A stretch of DNA of 14,251 bases from Baffinella frigidus (GCA_026770585.1 MU646767.1:245648-259898), one strand, 5' to 3'. Positions 11,301 to 14,083 are shown, counted from the stretch's first letter. The notes: generated by a model not told the origin, from the letters alone. Numbers and translations: made by a program.

Positions 11301-14083
11301 CCCCTCCCCCCCGTCCCCCAGCCTAAATTTAGGAGTTGAGGGGTGAACCCCTAACTAACCCCTAGACCCTAACCCCCAAAGCCCAACGCCTCAGGTGGGG
11401 CACCTTCTGAGGCTGCTCCTCGCGATGCACCTCCACACCCGGGTCCCGCCCCCCGCTCAACCCCCCCCCACACACTTAGCAGCGACCGAAGATACTTTCC
11501 CCCGGATTCTCGGGGGAATTCCGGTTGGAATCCATGGCAATGGATAAGATTCTAGTACAAATCGTTTAGATGGACTGCATCCGTGAAGACCTCGGCGGCT
11601 GCTAAGTGGCCCCCACGGAGTGTGAGTGTCCTCTCTCATGAGCGTCCGCTCCCTAGCTCTGTCCCAATTCAACTTGGGCTCGCCATTATTTCGCCCCCCC
11701 CCGAATTTTCACAGGTCAATTTCATGGGGGGGGGGGTCAAAATTTACCCGGGGGGGGCGAAATAATGGAGAGCCCAAATCCAAGTGGGACAGAGCCAGGC
11801 TCCCTTGCGCTCTCGAGTTCCTGCCTGGCGAAACCCTAAACTTGGTTTTCGCCAAGCAGGACCTGGTACTGGAAAGCCCCAGGGGAAGTGTCAAAAAGTA
11901 GCGGAAGCATTTGCTTCCGCTACTTTGGAGCCATTTTCACCTCAAAAGACAATTTCTGCCCCAGGACATGACCAAAAATCGCCAAAAGGCAACAATAGTG
12001 TCGTGTCCAGAGAAATTGAGACTTCCCCTGTGGCTTTGCAGTAGTGCCTGGGGGTCCCTCCCGCACCGTGGCGTGCCCCTTTTGTGTTTGTTCATGGGAA
12101 AGCGTTATTGAGGGGGAAAGCTCACTGTATCAATACGAGGCCATCCGTGTGAACAGATTCCTAAGTCAATCGTTGGATTGTTGTCCGTGAGCGTCTGCTC
12201 CCTTCCACTGTCGAGAGTGGTCCTGCTTGGGTCAACCCTAAACCCTAAACACTGCACCCTAAACCCTACACCCTACACCCTAAAACCTACACCCGAAACC
12301 CGAAACCCGAAACCCGAAACCCGAAACCCGAAACCCGAAACCCGAAACCCGATCCCAGGTGCCGATCCGCAAGTCGTCACTCCCGCTCCTGCTCCAAGCG
12401 GTCCGAACCCCTAAACCCCAAACCTCAAACCCTGGACCCCAAACCCCAAACCCCAAACTCTAAATCCTGGATCCTAAACCCTCAACCCTCAACCCTCAAC
12501 CCCAAACCCTAAACCCTAAACCCTAAACCCTGAACCCTAAACACCAAACCTCTCAACCCCAAACCCTAAACCCCAAACCTCAAACCCCAAACCCCCAACC
12601 CCAAACCCCAAACCCCAAACCTCTCAACCCCAAACTCTAAACCTTAAACCCTTACCCCCAAAGCGTCAACCCTGACCCCCACGTAAACCCTAAACCCGTA
12701 AAGCCTGACCCCAAAGCCTTGGGCCCTGAGCCCTGAACCACAACCCATCAAGCATACATCCGAAACCCGAAACCCAAAATGTAGGTGCGGATGCTCAAGG
12801 CGATCCAGCATACCTACTTCCGAAAGTCGCCGCTCATCGCCGCCCAGGTAACCTCTAAACCCTAAACCCTAAACCCTACGCCCTAAGCCGTCAATCCTCA
12901 ACTCTACATCTTCGCTCAGCGCAGGTTGCGAGCCTTCGCTAATCCCGAGAACACTAGAGGTACTTATCCGGGCCACTAGAGGTACCTATCCGGGCCACTA
13001 GAGGTACTTATCCGGGGAACCCTCACTAGAGGTACTTATCCGGGCCACTAGAGGTACTTATCCGGGGAACCCTATTTTTCTTTCATTTCCTGGTAACGAA
13101 AATTACTACACAAATGCTTTAATATTACTAGTAAGAACGAATTGTGCGAGCCTTCCCTAATCCCCAAACCCTAAACCCTAAGCCATGCGCCATGAGCCCT
13201 AAACTCTACATCGCGCAGGCAAACCCTAAACCCTAAACCCTAAACTTTGGGTTCACCCAAACCATTAGGGTTTACGGTTCAGAGTTTGGTTTTCAAGGTT
13301 TGGGGGACACGGTTCACGGTTTGTGGTTCAGGAAACAGGGTCCAGGGTACACAGGGTACAGGTTTCAAGGTCCAGGGTACAGGGGTTAGGGTCCCGGGTA
13401 TACGGTTTAGTGTTTAGGGTACAGAGTTGGGGGTTTTAAGGGTTGAGGGTTTAGGGTACAGACTTGGGGGTTTTCAGGGTTGAGGGTTGAGGGTACAGGG
13501 TTGGGGGTTTTCAGGCTTGAGTGCTTAGGGAACAGGGTTGGGGTTTTTTCAGGGTTGAGGGTTGGTCGAGCATACCTACTTCCGATAGTCGCTCATCGCC
13601 GAGCAGGTTATGAACCTCCTCGAAACCCAACATAGGTTATGAACCTCCTCGAAACCCAACATACGGACGCGCTATTCCCCGCTGCTCAGCTACTTGCCGT
13701 TGTGTCCTGCGCCTCGCTCTCCTCTTCTTCTCTTCTCCTCCTCTCATCCTCTCCTCCTCCTCTCCTCCCCTCCTCCTCCCCTCCTCTCCACCCCTCCTCA
13801 CACGGTGAACTACAAACCTTTCATCAAAAGCCAACTTGCCTTTTTAATGGTGCAATTTGGTCACGTACCCCCCTGGAATCCAGGCCCAACGAAACCCTCG
13901 AAGCCCACCGTGTGGTGGTCGCTCCTACTGACATCCTAAGCGATTATCCTAACCGACATCCTAACCGATTATCGGTTGCTGAGCCACCAGGAATTCCTTC
14001 GTAGCCCGCTGCGTGGACCCTGAACCCCAACCCTACACCAGGTGCTGCACATCCAGCGCTACCTCCAGCAGCGGATTCTGCAG
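1165..14083 (+). CDS. WASHC4: WASH complex subunit 4 (SWIP), internal part, 15 exons
   Basis: In other eukaryotes this protein is a core subunit of the WASH complex, which activates Arp2/3 on endosomes to build branched actin for cargo sorting. Exons: 1165-1249, 2134-2248, 4214-4326, 4506-4565, 5162-5272, 5752-5832, 7147-7251, 8238-8316, 8862-8935, 10179-10238 (or 9896-9955), 10448-10516, 11395-11442, 12359-12400, 12785-12847, 14042-14083. They join as 382 codons without a stop and all phases match. Alignment to human SWIP recalled from memory is nearly gap-free. Diagnostic matches are ALVTLDLLIE/VLLTLDEIID, YKRMLE/YKRLLK, KVPAVVL/KVPAITL, AWMVRMES/SWMMKMES, LVQGVLLA/FIQGFLYA and LLKAIQH/LLKAIEH. 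The human protein is about 1,170 residues, so roughly one third is present here, probably within the family's N-terminal domain. Start, stop and promoter lie outside the window. The intact frame argues against a dead gene even though the introns are full of broken exon copies. Confidence 0.9.
1262..1660. other. Intron 1, low-complexity AT-richer part
   Basis: It holds three related segments with CCTGGTACAAA or CATGGTACAAA near 1300, 1343 and 1632, and the alternative exon 1 copy. Nothing else is recognised. The stretch 1466-1650 has no visible gene or repeat. Confidence 0.6.
1393..1465 (+). CDS. WASHC4: Alternative copy of WASHC4 exon 1
   Basis: It reads VASRIIALL then PFLERLTIFGTQCHA. It is preceded by AAGTAG|G and followed by GTGCCA, so its entry phase (1) and exit phase (0) equal those of 1165-1249. 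The N-terminal EEGAEVQ part is missing. Using both copies in series would break the frame, because the first leaves in phase 0 and this one enters in phase 1. They can therefore only be alternatives. It may be a mutually exclusive exon or a well-preserved dead duplicate. Confidence 0.45.
1663..1820. mobile_element. Foldback (MITE-like) element, 158 bp
   Basis: The arms of about 57 bases begin TATCTCACACAATGTATT and end AATACATTTTGTGAGATA. CGATC occurs just before the left arm (1657-1661, with one or two T's between) and just after the right arm (1821-1825), a possible 5-bp target duplication. The interior is AT-rich. The right end lies close to an exon 2 fragment. Confidence 0.85.
1828..1872 (+). 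pseudogene. Exon 2 internal fragment
   Basis: It reads FYRDEPASRYRDTFK, a diverged copy of LYTDEPGSRYRETFK in exon 2. It lies 261 bases upstream of the intact exon and has no splice sites. The preceding foldback may have split this copy. Confidence 0.75.
1965..1988 (+). repeat. CTT microsatellite
   Basis: Eight perfect CTT units. They lie in the intron before exon 2 and could serve as pyrimidine tract material. Confidence 0.95.
2134..2248 (+). CDS. WASHC4: WASHC4 exon 2 of window
   Basis: The acceptor is TGGCAG|GTGGTA and the donor is CGCAG|GTTTGG. It reads VVANGMAQLAGLYTDEPG, then SRYRETFKGAH and PHFLLLQLA, and leaves in phase 1. The junction CHA|VVANGMAQLAGLY matches human CYEVVMNVVHQLAALY. 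The final base G pairs with AT of exon 3 to make Asp. Broken copies lie at 1828-1872, 2482-2569 and 2756-2843. Confidence 0.88.
2285..2375 (+). repeat. G-rich telomere-like stretch
   Basis: TTTAGGG, GGGTTAGG and GGGTTGAGGG units on the + strand. They begin about 35 bases after the exon 2 donor. The orientation is opposite to the C-rich arrays later in the same intron. Confidence 0.85.
2482..2569 (+). pseudogene. Exon 2 donor-side copy
   Basis: It reads GLYTDEPGSRYRETFK then NAHPHFLLLQLA and ends with the same GCAG|GTTTGG donor as exon 2. The first ten codons (VVANGMAQLA) are missing. Its open frame and donor are intact, but no good acceptor precedes it. Confidence 0.88.
2571..2673 (+). repeat. 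GGGTTGA/GGGTTCA array
   Basis: About 14 heptamers. GGGTTCA and GGGTTGA are mixed at first, then GGGTTGA is pure to the end. It starts immediately after the donor of the exon 2 copy. It is G-rich on the transcribed RNA and so could form G-quadruplexes. Confidence 0.93.
2756..2843 (+). pseudogene. Second exon 2 donor-side copy, rearranged
   Basis: It contains TACCGCGAAA, then a second ACCGCGAAACGTGCAAGG, then CACCCCCATTTCCTACTCC, and ends ATCGCAG|GTTTGA. The exon end and donor are kept while the front is internally duplicated and out of frame. Confidence 0.82.
2844..2898 (+). repeat. GGGTTTG array
   Basis: G-rich heptamers (GGGTTTG, with some longer G runs) start at the donor of the second exon 2 copy. 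Similar sequence follows the other exon 2 donors. Confidence 0.88.
3040..3083 (+). pseudogene. Exon 3 acceptor-side copy
   Basis: It is preceded by CCCCAG and reads (D)LLVALVTLDLLIE before it breaks into CCCTATCCCCTAAAC. It shares the acceptor and phase of exon 3 but has no donor. Confidence 0.88.
3129..3428. mobile_element. 300-bp foldback bounded by AACCAGA arrays
   Basis: The outer arms are AACCAGA repeats on the left (3129-3179) and TTTCTGG repeats on the right (3392-3428). The inner arms share CATGAATTCT, ACTCGAAAC and CACGGCAGATCAGCT. The right arm, read on the - strand, resembles the start of exon 3 (GCAGATC, then GCGGC and GGTGAC). It may therefore be an inverted duplication of the exon 3 region and not a transposon. 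Confidence 0.75.
3441..3489 (+). pseudogene. Exon 3 internal copy
   Basis: It reads ATLDLLIETNEELRAP, nearly identical in protein to exon 3, and then runs into a CTAC microsatellite. It has no acceptor or donor. Confidence 0.88.
3496..3660 (+). repeat. CTAC/ATAC microsatellite block 1
   Basis: Alternating CTAC and ATAC runs with recurring ACCGCAATACC spacers. The block ends in CTATCTAAGCCCTATGCCC. Confidence 0.93.
3661..3840. other. Spacer within intron 2
   Basis: Short CCCTAAACC-like start, then unique sequence with no open frame, repeat or RNA gene that I recognise. Confidence 0.5.
3848..3907 (+). pseudogene. Exon 3 acceptor-side copy, frameshifted
   Basis: It is preceded by ACCAG. A net loss of four bases near the start breaks the frame. 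After that it reads TLDLLIETNQDLRAP. It is followed, like the copy at 3441-3489, by a CTAC microsatellite. Confidence 0.85.
3908..4100 (+). repeat. CTAC/ATAC microsatellite block 2
   Basis: The same composition and the same CTATCTAAGCCCTATGCCC end as block 1. The exon 3 fragment plus microsatellite was therefore duplicated as one unit of about 410 to 440 bases. Confidence 0.93.
4214..4326 (+). CDS. WASHC4: WASHC4 exon 3 of window
   Basis: The acceptor is ACGCAG|AT and the donor is CCCGAG|GTGCGG. It enters in phase 1 and leaves in phase 0. It reads (D)LLAALVTLDLLIETNEEL, then RAQWGEYKRMLEG and AALEPE. This aligns without gaps to human ELLTVLLTLDEIIDNH and the following TMYKRLLK. It is one of the clearest family matches. 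At least three direct partial copies and one inverted partial copy sit in the intron upstream. Confidence 0.93.
4330..4500 (+). repeat. CCCTAAA and ACCAAAC arrays in intron 3
   Basis: Short heptamer runs: CCCTAAA, then CACCAAA, then CCCCAAA. They fill almost all of this 179-base intron. Confidence 0.88.
4506..4565 (+). CDS. WASHC4: WASHC4 exon 4 of window
   Basis: The acceptor is ACCCAG|GTG and the donor is ATGGAG|GTGCCC. It is 60 bases long and phase 0 at both ends. It reads VFGMNPNRIAKI then LMAVTRME. This fits human KFGIQEEKLKPF then EKFLLKLE. Two short copies of its 3' end, CGCATGGAG|GT and ACATGGAG|GT, recur downstream near 4660-4675 and 4803-4809. Confidence 0.87.
4568..4845 (+). repeat. 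Telomere-like arrays of intron 4
   Basis: CCCTAAA and hexamer CCCTAA runs (4568-4640), then CCCCCAA/CCCCAAA runs (4700-4800). Two remnants of the exon 4 donor end, CGCATGGAG|GTCGG and ACATGGAG|GTTGC, are embedded in it. Confidence 0.85.
4851..4887 (+). pseudogene. Exon 5 acceptor-side copy
   Basis: It is preceded by CCCCAG and reads ADVLDGALLRGC, identical in protein to the start of exon 5. It then switches to GGACCCCTCCCACCAGC, a segment also present at 4678-4694 after an exon 4 remnant. Confidence 0.9.
4972..5111. mobile_element. Foldback (MITE-like) element, 140 bp
   Basis: The ends are TTATCCGGGGAAATC and GATTTCCCCGGATAA, and the arms are nearly perfect over about 60 bases. AACC flanks both sides, although the surrounding repeat makes that weak evidence of a target duplication. 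The core contains ATTACTACAC and its complement, shared with elements at 7024-7133 and 13052-13150. Confidence 0.92.
5162..5272 (+). CDS. WASHC4: WASHC4 exon 5 of window
   Basis: The acceptor is ACCCAG|GCG and the donor is GATGAG|GTGCTC. It has 37 codons and is phase 0 at both ends. It reads ADVLDGALLRGCWMQ, then DIAWHHAKGVSEA and RSNKTLSDE. LDG near the start matches human LLDG, and SNKTLSDE matches SKNSTFAEE. A truncated copy with the same acceptor lies at 4851-4887. Confidence 0.9.
5283..5447 (+). repeat. CT-rich and AC-rich microsatellite
   Basis: Long CT runs broken by TTCCT, then CACACA and TATATA segments. The long frames it opens on both strands (Ser/Leu-rich and Arg/Glu-rich) are products of the repeat. 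Confidence 0.95.
5645..5706 (+). pseudogene. Exon 6 acceptor-side copy with stop
   Basis: It is preceded by CCCGCAG and reads VLAWVQGHLAYRIPRR, then RARPV and TGA. It diverges from exon 6 after GHLAY. AGGCGGGCCCGT occurs at 5687 and again at 5707. Confidence 0.9.
5752..5832 (+). CDS. WASHC4: WASHC4 exon 6 of window
   Basis: The acceptor is TCGCAG|GTC and the donor is CACCAG|GTTTGT. It has 27 codons and is phase 0 at both ends. It reads VLAWVKGHLAYLTSHIGD then ATESTHRHQ. It corresponds to the human stretch around SIRSIFANVEAKLGE. One acceptor-side copy with a stop lies upstream (5645-5706). Four donor-side fragments lie downstream (6098-6470). Confidence 0.88.
5866..6033 (+). repeat. Four 42-bp units in A-B-A-B order
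   Basis: The units start at 5866, 5908, 5950 and 5992, each exactly 42 bases. Units 1 and 3 carry GTCTGTA and CAGCACCGCCCA. Units 2 and 4 carry GTTTTTA and diverged ends. The real repeat is therefore an 84-bp dimer. A related segment, GTTGACTTTCTTAGTC, lies near 9038. Confidence 0.93.
6042..6097 (+). repeat. G-rich array in intron 6
   Basis: GGGGGTC, GGGGGTTG and GGGGTTGG units in the G-rich orientation, ending at an exon 6 fragment. Confidence 0.8.
6098..6148 (+). pseudogene. Exon 6 donor-side copy 1
   Basis: It starts at the GHLAY codons (CGCCTGGCGTACCTGACGAG) and ends CCGCCACTAG, the mutated donor end of exon 6. The first seven codons are absent. Confidence 0.85.
6180..6290 (+). repeat. 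GTGTAGGG/GTGCAGGG array
   Basis: G-rich TGTAGGG-type heptamers between two exon 6 fragments. Confidence 0.8.
6291..6346 (+). pseudogene. Exon 6 donor-side copy 2
   Basis: It starts at GGGCCACCTGGCGTAC, reads HLAYLTRHI and ends TGCCACCAG|GTTTGG with the exon 6 donor intact. GGAGTTGGG precedes both this and the previous copy, so the pair was tandemly duplicated. Confidence 0.87.
6393..6475 (+). pseudogene. Two very short exon 6 donor ends
   Basis: ACTCACCGCTACCTAG (near 6394) and CGACAGAGTCCACACCGCAG (near 6450) are the last 16 to 20 bases of exon 6, increasingly degraded. Confidence 0.65.
6511..6670. mobile_element. Foldback (MITE-like) element, 160 bp
   Basis: The arms of about 65 bases contain TAACGGCCTGAAAATGGGG on the left and its complement on the right. 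Both arms also hold CCTAGGACCTCCTACCG. It ends 16 bases before the acceptor of the first exon 7 fragment. Confidence 0.92.
6687..6731 (+). pseudogene. Exon 7 acceptor-side copy
   Basis: It is preceded by CCTGCAG and reads VAGSLAGWVLVTQ, then leaves the exon sequence. A MITE relic (6738-6808) follows. Confidence 0.88.
6738..6808. mobile_element. MITE relic of the ATTACTACAC family
   Basis: CCAAAATTACTTCAC on the left pairs with GTGTAGTAGTTTCCG on the right. The outer ends are lost. Confidence 0.65.
6869..6937 (+). pseudogene. Exon 7 internal copy, frameshifted
   Basis: It matches exon 7 from CTGGCGG onward with one extra G, then GTTCTGGTCGCGCACATGAA and GATGTCAAGGC. The extra base breaks the frame. 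A second MITE relic (6938-6990) interrupts it at AAGGCAATT. Confidence 0.85.
6991..7018 (+). pseudogene. Exon 7 short internal copy
   Basis: GTCGATGTCAAGGCTATCCA repeats the exon 7 segment VDVKAIH. The same 18 bases with small changes lie just before the MITE relic at 6918, so the relic is bounded by direct repeats of exon sequence. Confidence 0.75.
7024..7133. mobile_element. Foldback of the ATTACTACAC family, 110 bp
   Basis: The arms include TTTCTGGC plus AAAATTACTACAC on the left, and GTGTAGTAATTTTTGTGG plus GCCAGAAAACTG on the right. The core CTTACTAGTAATATT matches the element at 4972-5111. It ends 13 bases before the exon 7 acceptor boundary. Confidence 0.88.
7147..7251 (+). CDS. WASHC4: WASHC4 exon 7 of window
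   Basis: The acceptor TTTTCAG|GTG lies just after a T/G-rich tract, and the donor is GCGAAG|GTCTGC. It has 35 codons and is phase 0 at both ends. It reads VVGCLAVWVLVAQMK, then RGMEIDVKAIHKA and VIGIKAK. It aligns with human VGICGLFVLHFQIFR and the following SLLDICKK. Broken copies lie at 6687-6731, 6869-6937, 6991-7018 and 7437-7491. Confidence 0.9.
7262..7436 (+). repeat. TAGTTGTAAAGA minisatellite
   Basis: Irregular tandem copies of a unit built on TAGTTGTA(A)AGA, with ACATG and ATATG spacers, directly after the exon 7 donor. It is AT-rich and unlike the heptamer arrays. Confidence 0.88.
7437..7491 (+). pseudogene. Exon 7 downstream fragment
   Basis: It reads QMRRGMEIDGQTIQKAVT then SR and TAG, diverged from QMKRGMEIDVKAIHKAVI of exon 7. 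It has neither acceptor nor donor. Confidence 0.85.
7492..7683. other. Unassigned part of intron 7
   Basis: No coding match, no clear repeat and no RNA gene seen. Confidence 0.4.
7684..7878. mobile_element. Foldback (MITE-like) element, about 195 bp
   Basis: The left end is CTCTCGAGAATGCAAGAGGG and the right end is CCCCTCTAACATTCTCGAG. GGCCTATT and AATAGGCC lie just inside. The arms pair well for about 30 bases and loosely after that. The interior contains TTTACTACACAAAT, as in the other family. Confidence 0.82.
7967..8078 (+). repeat. CCCTAAA/CCCCAAA array in intron 7
   Basis: C-rich heptamers preceded by a strong T tract and ACAG, which resembles an acceptor with no exon after it. Confidence 0.85.
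8238..8316 (+). CDS. WASHC4: WASHC4 exon 8 of window
   Basis: The acceptor is ACCCAG|GTG and the donor is CTCG|GTCCGA. It leaves in phase 1. It reads VPAVVLHGRALFVIS then DFLNKNLPSLL. The match to human VPAITLTANIIWFPDNF is strong. The donor runs straight into a 470-bp CCCGRAA minisatellite. The reading frame stays open through that repeat only because its 7-base period lacks stop codons. Confidence 0.9.
8319..8789 (+). repeat. CCCGAAA/CCCGGAA minisatellite
   Basis: About 67 heptamers, mixed CCCGAAA and CCCGGAA with rare CCAGAA, CCTGGAA and CTAGAA variants. It fills most of the 545-base intron between exons 8 and 9. It equals the telomere unit with T changed to G, and it creates long false frames on both strands. 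Confidence 0.96.
8862..8935 (+). CDS. WASHC4: WASHC4 exon 9 of window
   Basis: The acceptor is ATCCAG|GC and the donor is ATCCAG|GTGTGC. It enters in phase 1, so G|GC rebuilds Gly with exon 8, and leaves in phase 0. It reads KPTKEEPLSKVV then APLADKFPSQIQ. It corresponds to the weakly conserved human stretch before VSSWMMKMES. Position and phase support it more than similarity does. A scrambled copy of its 3' part lies at 9076-9157. Confidence 0.75.
8936..8999 (+). repeat. Two 32-bp units at the exon 9 donor
   Basis: The units start at 8936 and 8968, each beginning GTGTGCCCA and ending GTACAAAC. The repeat begins exactly at the exon 9 donor GT. Confidence 0.85.
9076..9157 (+). pseudogene. 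Exon 9 donor-side copy, scrambled
   Basis: AAAGTGGTTGCGCCGCT, AAAGTGATCGCGCCGCC and AAAGTGGTCGCGCTG are three tandem versions of the exon 9 segment KVVAPL. They are followed by GGATAAGTTTCCGTTG and ATATCCGG|GTT, the exon end. It is not usable as an exon. Confidence 0.82.
9195..9590 (+). repeat. CCCTAAA arrays with 35-bp higher-order units
   Basis: Pure CCCTAAA runs near 9240-9275. Three units of exactly 35 bases (five heptamers) start at 9378, 9413 and 9448, each beginning ACAACCCACACCC. Confidence 0.92.
9591..9630 (+). pseudogene. Exon 10 acceptor-side copy with deletion
   Basis: It is preceded by AAACAG and reads ALELPAAERMESE. The segment for SAWMVR is lost while both edges of the exon remain recognisable. 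Confidence 0.85.
9703..9872 (+). repeat. 98-bp tandem duplication
   Basis: CCCTCAACCTTCAACCCTCA through AGCCCTGAATTTT occurs at 9703 and again at 9801, an offset of 98 bases, which is 14 heptamers. It lies between the first two exon 10 copies. Confidence 0.9.
9896..9955 (+). CDS. WASHC4: WASHC4 exon 10, copy a
   Basis: The acceptor is AAACAG|GCG and the donor is TCCAAA|GTACGG. It has 20 codons and is phase 0 at both ends, like copy b. It reads ALELQLSAWMVRMESDFSSK. Both splice sites look usable and GTACGG is arguably the better donor. Skipping either copy, or including both, keeps the frame. It could be an alternative exon or a recent duplicate not yet decayed. Confidence 0.6.
10047..10070 (+). 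pseudogene. Exon 11 start copy upstream of exon 10b
   Basis: CTAG|TTGCGATTGGGTAGATGC resembles the start of exon 11 (CAG|GTGGCGATTGGAGAGATGC). Because it sits between exon 10a and exon 10b, an exon 10 to exon 11 block was duplicated, not exon 10 alone. Confidence 0.78.
10074..10168 (+). repeat. TGTAGGG array
   Basis: About 13 heptamers, mostly TGTAGGG, in G-rich orientation. They end 10 bases before the exon 10b acceptor boundary. Confidence 0.92.
10179..10238 (+). CDS. WASHC4: WASHC4 exon 10, copy b
   Basis: The acceptor is TTACAG|GCG and the donor is TCCAAG|GTGCCA. It has 20 codons and is phase 0 at both ends. It reads ALELQLSAWMVRMESDFYSK. AWMVRMES matches human SWMMKMES. It is nearly identical to 9896-9955, differing at Tyr versus Ser near the end. 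It is the nearer copy to exon 11, so it is listed as the default. Confidence 0.82.
10448..10516 (+). CDS. WASHC4: WASHC4 exon 11 of window, GC donor inferred
   Basis: The acceptor is CCTCAG|GTG. It reads VAIGEMLSTRAN then LLVQGVLLANQ, matching human LTNRCNVFIQGFLYAY. No GT donor follows at a sensible place. Ending at AACCAG|GCTATC, with a GC donor, makes the join to exon 12 gap-free against the human protein (LLANQ|VGHLLR against LYAYSISTIIK). The alternative is read-through into an open frame that ends at 10615. Confidence 0.75.
10583..10733. mobile_element. Foldback (MITE-like) element, about 150 bp
   Basis: TATTTTCGGAAACTGTCCTT on the left pairs with AAGGACATTCCCGAAATTAA on the right. TTCTTGGTACAAAT and ATTTGCACCAAGAA (the latter read on the - strand) pair further in, with AAAGCCCTAAAAGT on both sides of the centre. 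Confidence 0.82.
10913..10922 (+). pseudogene. Exon 12 start split by a foldback
   Basis: ATCAG|GTGGGGCACC equals the start of exon 12. The sequence after the foldback resumes CTGAGGCT (11063-11070), the next bases of exon 12. The foldback at 10923-11062 therefore inserted into an exon 12 copy. Confidence 0.82.
10923..11062. mobile_element. Foldback family CACTTAGCAGC, copy 1
   Basis: The ends are CCACTTAGCAGC and GCTGCTAAGTGG. The inner sequence ATTCCGGTTAGG, then GATTCTAGTACAGATCGTTT and TGGACTGTATCCGTGAAG is shared with copy 2. A short palindrome, TCACCTTGAATTCAAGGTGA, sits near the left end. Confidence 0.93.
11095..11390 (+). repeat. Tandem units with broken exon 12 starts
   Basis: GGGCACCTCCTG, then GGCCCGGGCCTA, CCCGTCCCCCAGCC and TAAATTTAGG occur twice, 128 bases apart. 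The unit starts are CAG|ATGGGGCACC at 11143 and CAG|GAAGGGCACC at 11271. The third unit start is the true exon 12 at 11395. The remainder is CCCTAAC and CCCCAAA repeats. Confidence 0.88.
11395..11442 (+). CDS. WASHC4: WASHC4 exon 12 of window
   Basis: The acceptor is CCTCAG|GTG and the donor is ACCCGG|GTCCCG. It has 16 codons and is phase 0 at both ends. It reads VGHLLRLLLAMHLHTR. With exon 13 it aligns without gaps to human STIIKTTMNLYMSMQKPM. Two broken acceptor-side copies lie about 124 and 252 bases upstream, and a third copy is interrupted by a foldback at 10923. Confidence 0.82.
11472..11610. mobile_element. Foldback family CACTTAGCAGC, copy 2
   Basis: It has the same ends and core as copy 1 (GATTCTAGTACAAATCGTTT, ATCCGTGAAG). 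A different short palindrome (CCCCCGGATTCTCGGGGG) replaces the one in copy 1. Two related copies about 550 bases apart show that this is a mobile family. Confidence 0.93.
11653..11798. mobile_element. Foldback element with 5-bp target duplication
   Basis: The ends are CTAGCTCTGTCCC and GGGACAGAGCCAG. GCTCC lies on both sides (11648-11652 and 11799-11803). The arms pair for about 40 bases (GGGCTCGCCATTATTTCG and its complement). The interior has runs of 9 to 12 C or G. Confidence 0.9.
11821..12045. repeat. Nested hairpins in intron 12
   Basis: Hairpin 1 is CCTGCCTGGCGAAA against TTTCGCCAAGCAGG (11821-11861). Hairpin 2 is TAGCGGAAGC against GCTTCCGCTA (11897-11923). These are enclosed by AAGCCCCAGGGGAAGTGTCA against TGAGACTTCCCCTGTGGCTT. 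It may be another foldback whose ends have diverged. Confidence 0.7.
12046..12230. other. Unassigned part of intron 12
   Basis: Unique sequence with no coding match. GTGAGCGTCTGCTCCC near 12187 resembles ATGAGCGTCCGCTCCC at 11638, so part of it may be an older duplication. Confidence 0.4.
12236..12351 (+). repeat. CCCTAAA then CCCGAAA array
   Basis: CCCTAAA and CCCTACA units switch at 12291 to about nine pure CCCGAAA units. These end 7 bases before exon 13. Confidence 0.93.
12359..12400 (+). CDS. WASHC4: WASHC4 exon 13 of window
   Basis: The acceptor is TCCCAG|GTG and the donor is CAAGCG|GTCCGA. It has 14 codons and is phase 0 at both ends. It reads VPIRKSSLPLLLQA. It aligns with human KPMTKTSVKALCRL. 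It sits directly after a CCCGAAA array that ends 7 bases before the exon. I see no broken copies of it nearby, unlike most other exons here. Confidence 0.85.
12405..12770 (+). repeat. CCCTAAA/CCCCAAA array of intron 13
   Basis: C-rich heptamers with patches of CCCTCAA, CCCTAAA and CCCCAAA occupy almost the whole 384-base intron. No exon fragment is visible. Confidence 0.9.
12785..12847 (+). CDS. WASHC4: WASHC4 exon 14 of window
   Basis: The acceptor is TGTAG|GTG and the donor is GCCCAG|GTAACC. It has 21 codons and is phase 0 at both ends. It reads VRMLKAIQHTYFRKS then PLIAAQ. The match to human VELLKAIEHMFYRRS then MVVADS is among the strongest in the gene. A donor-side copy with an in-frame TAG lies at 13568-13606. 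Confidence 0.92.
12952..13073 (+). repeat. Five tandem CACTAGAGGTAC-TTATCCGGG units
   Basis: Units of 21 to 29 bases, each CACTAGAGGTACTTATCCGG with C or GGAACCCT added. TTATCCGGGG is the end of the MITE at 4972-5111. The array therefore amplifies a MITE end plus its flank. Confidence 0.9.
13052..13150. mobile_element. Half MITE, ATTACTACAC family
   Basis: TTATCCGGGGAACC, then CTATTTTTCTTTCATTT, AACGAAAATTACTACAC and TATTACTAGTAAGAACGAAT. It equals the left arm and core of the element at 4972-5111 and lacks most of the right arm. GCGAGCCTTC(G/C)CTAATCCC flanks the whole block (near 12929 and 13146). Confidence 0.88.
13160..13560. repeat. C-rich to G-rich telomere-like strand switch
   Basis: CCCTAAA units run to about 13235, then a small hairpin (TTGGGT against ACCCAA), then G-rich units (GGGTTT, GGGTACA, GGGTTGA) to 13560. 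No coding match. Confidence 0.85.
13568..13606 (+). pseudogene. Exon 14 donor-side copy with stop
   Basis: It reads EHTYFR, then TAG, then SLIAEQ, and ends GAGCAG|GTTATG. It matches the second half of exon 14 (QHTYFRKSPLIAAQ) with a stop replacing Lys and one codon deleted. Confidence 0.9.
13607..13664 (+). repeat. Two 29-bp units
   Basis: GTTATGAACCTCCTCGAAAC, then CCAACATA, at 13607 and 13636. GTTATGAACC resembles the intron start after exon 15 (GTTATGGAACC) and the sequence at 9157. Confidence 0.92.
13722..13800 (+). repeat. CT-rich microsatellite
   Basis: CTCCTCTT and CCTCCTC runs. The Ser/Leu-rich frame on + and the Arg/Glu-rich frame on - are artefacts of the repeat. Confidence 0.93.
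13801..14036. other. End of intron 14
   Basis: Mostly unique sequence. CGATTATCCTAACCGACATCC and a near copy lie at 13940-13975. No exon is seen until 14042. Confidence 0.45.
14042..14083 (+). CDS. WASHC4: WASHC4 exon 15 of window
   Basis: The acceptor is ACACCAG|GTG and the donor is CTGCAG|GTTATG. It has 14 codons and is phase 0 at both ends. It reads VLHIQRYLQQRILQ. It joins to AAQ of exon 14 and matches human ADSVSHITQHLQHQALH without gaps. The next exon lies beyond the window. Confidence 0.82.
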
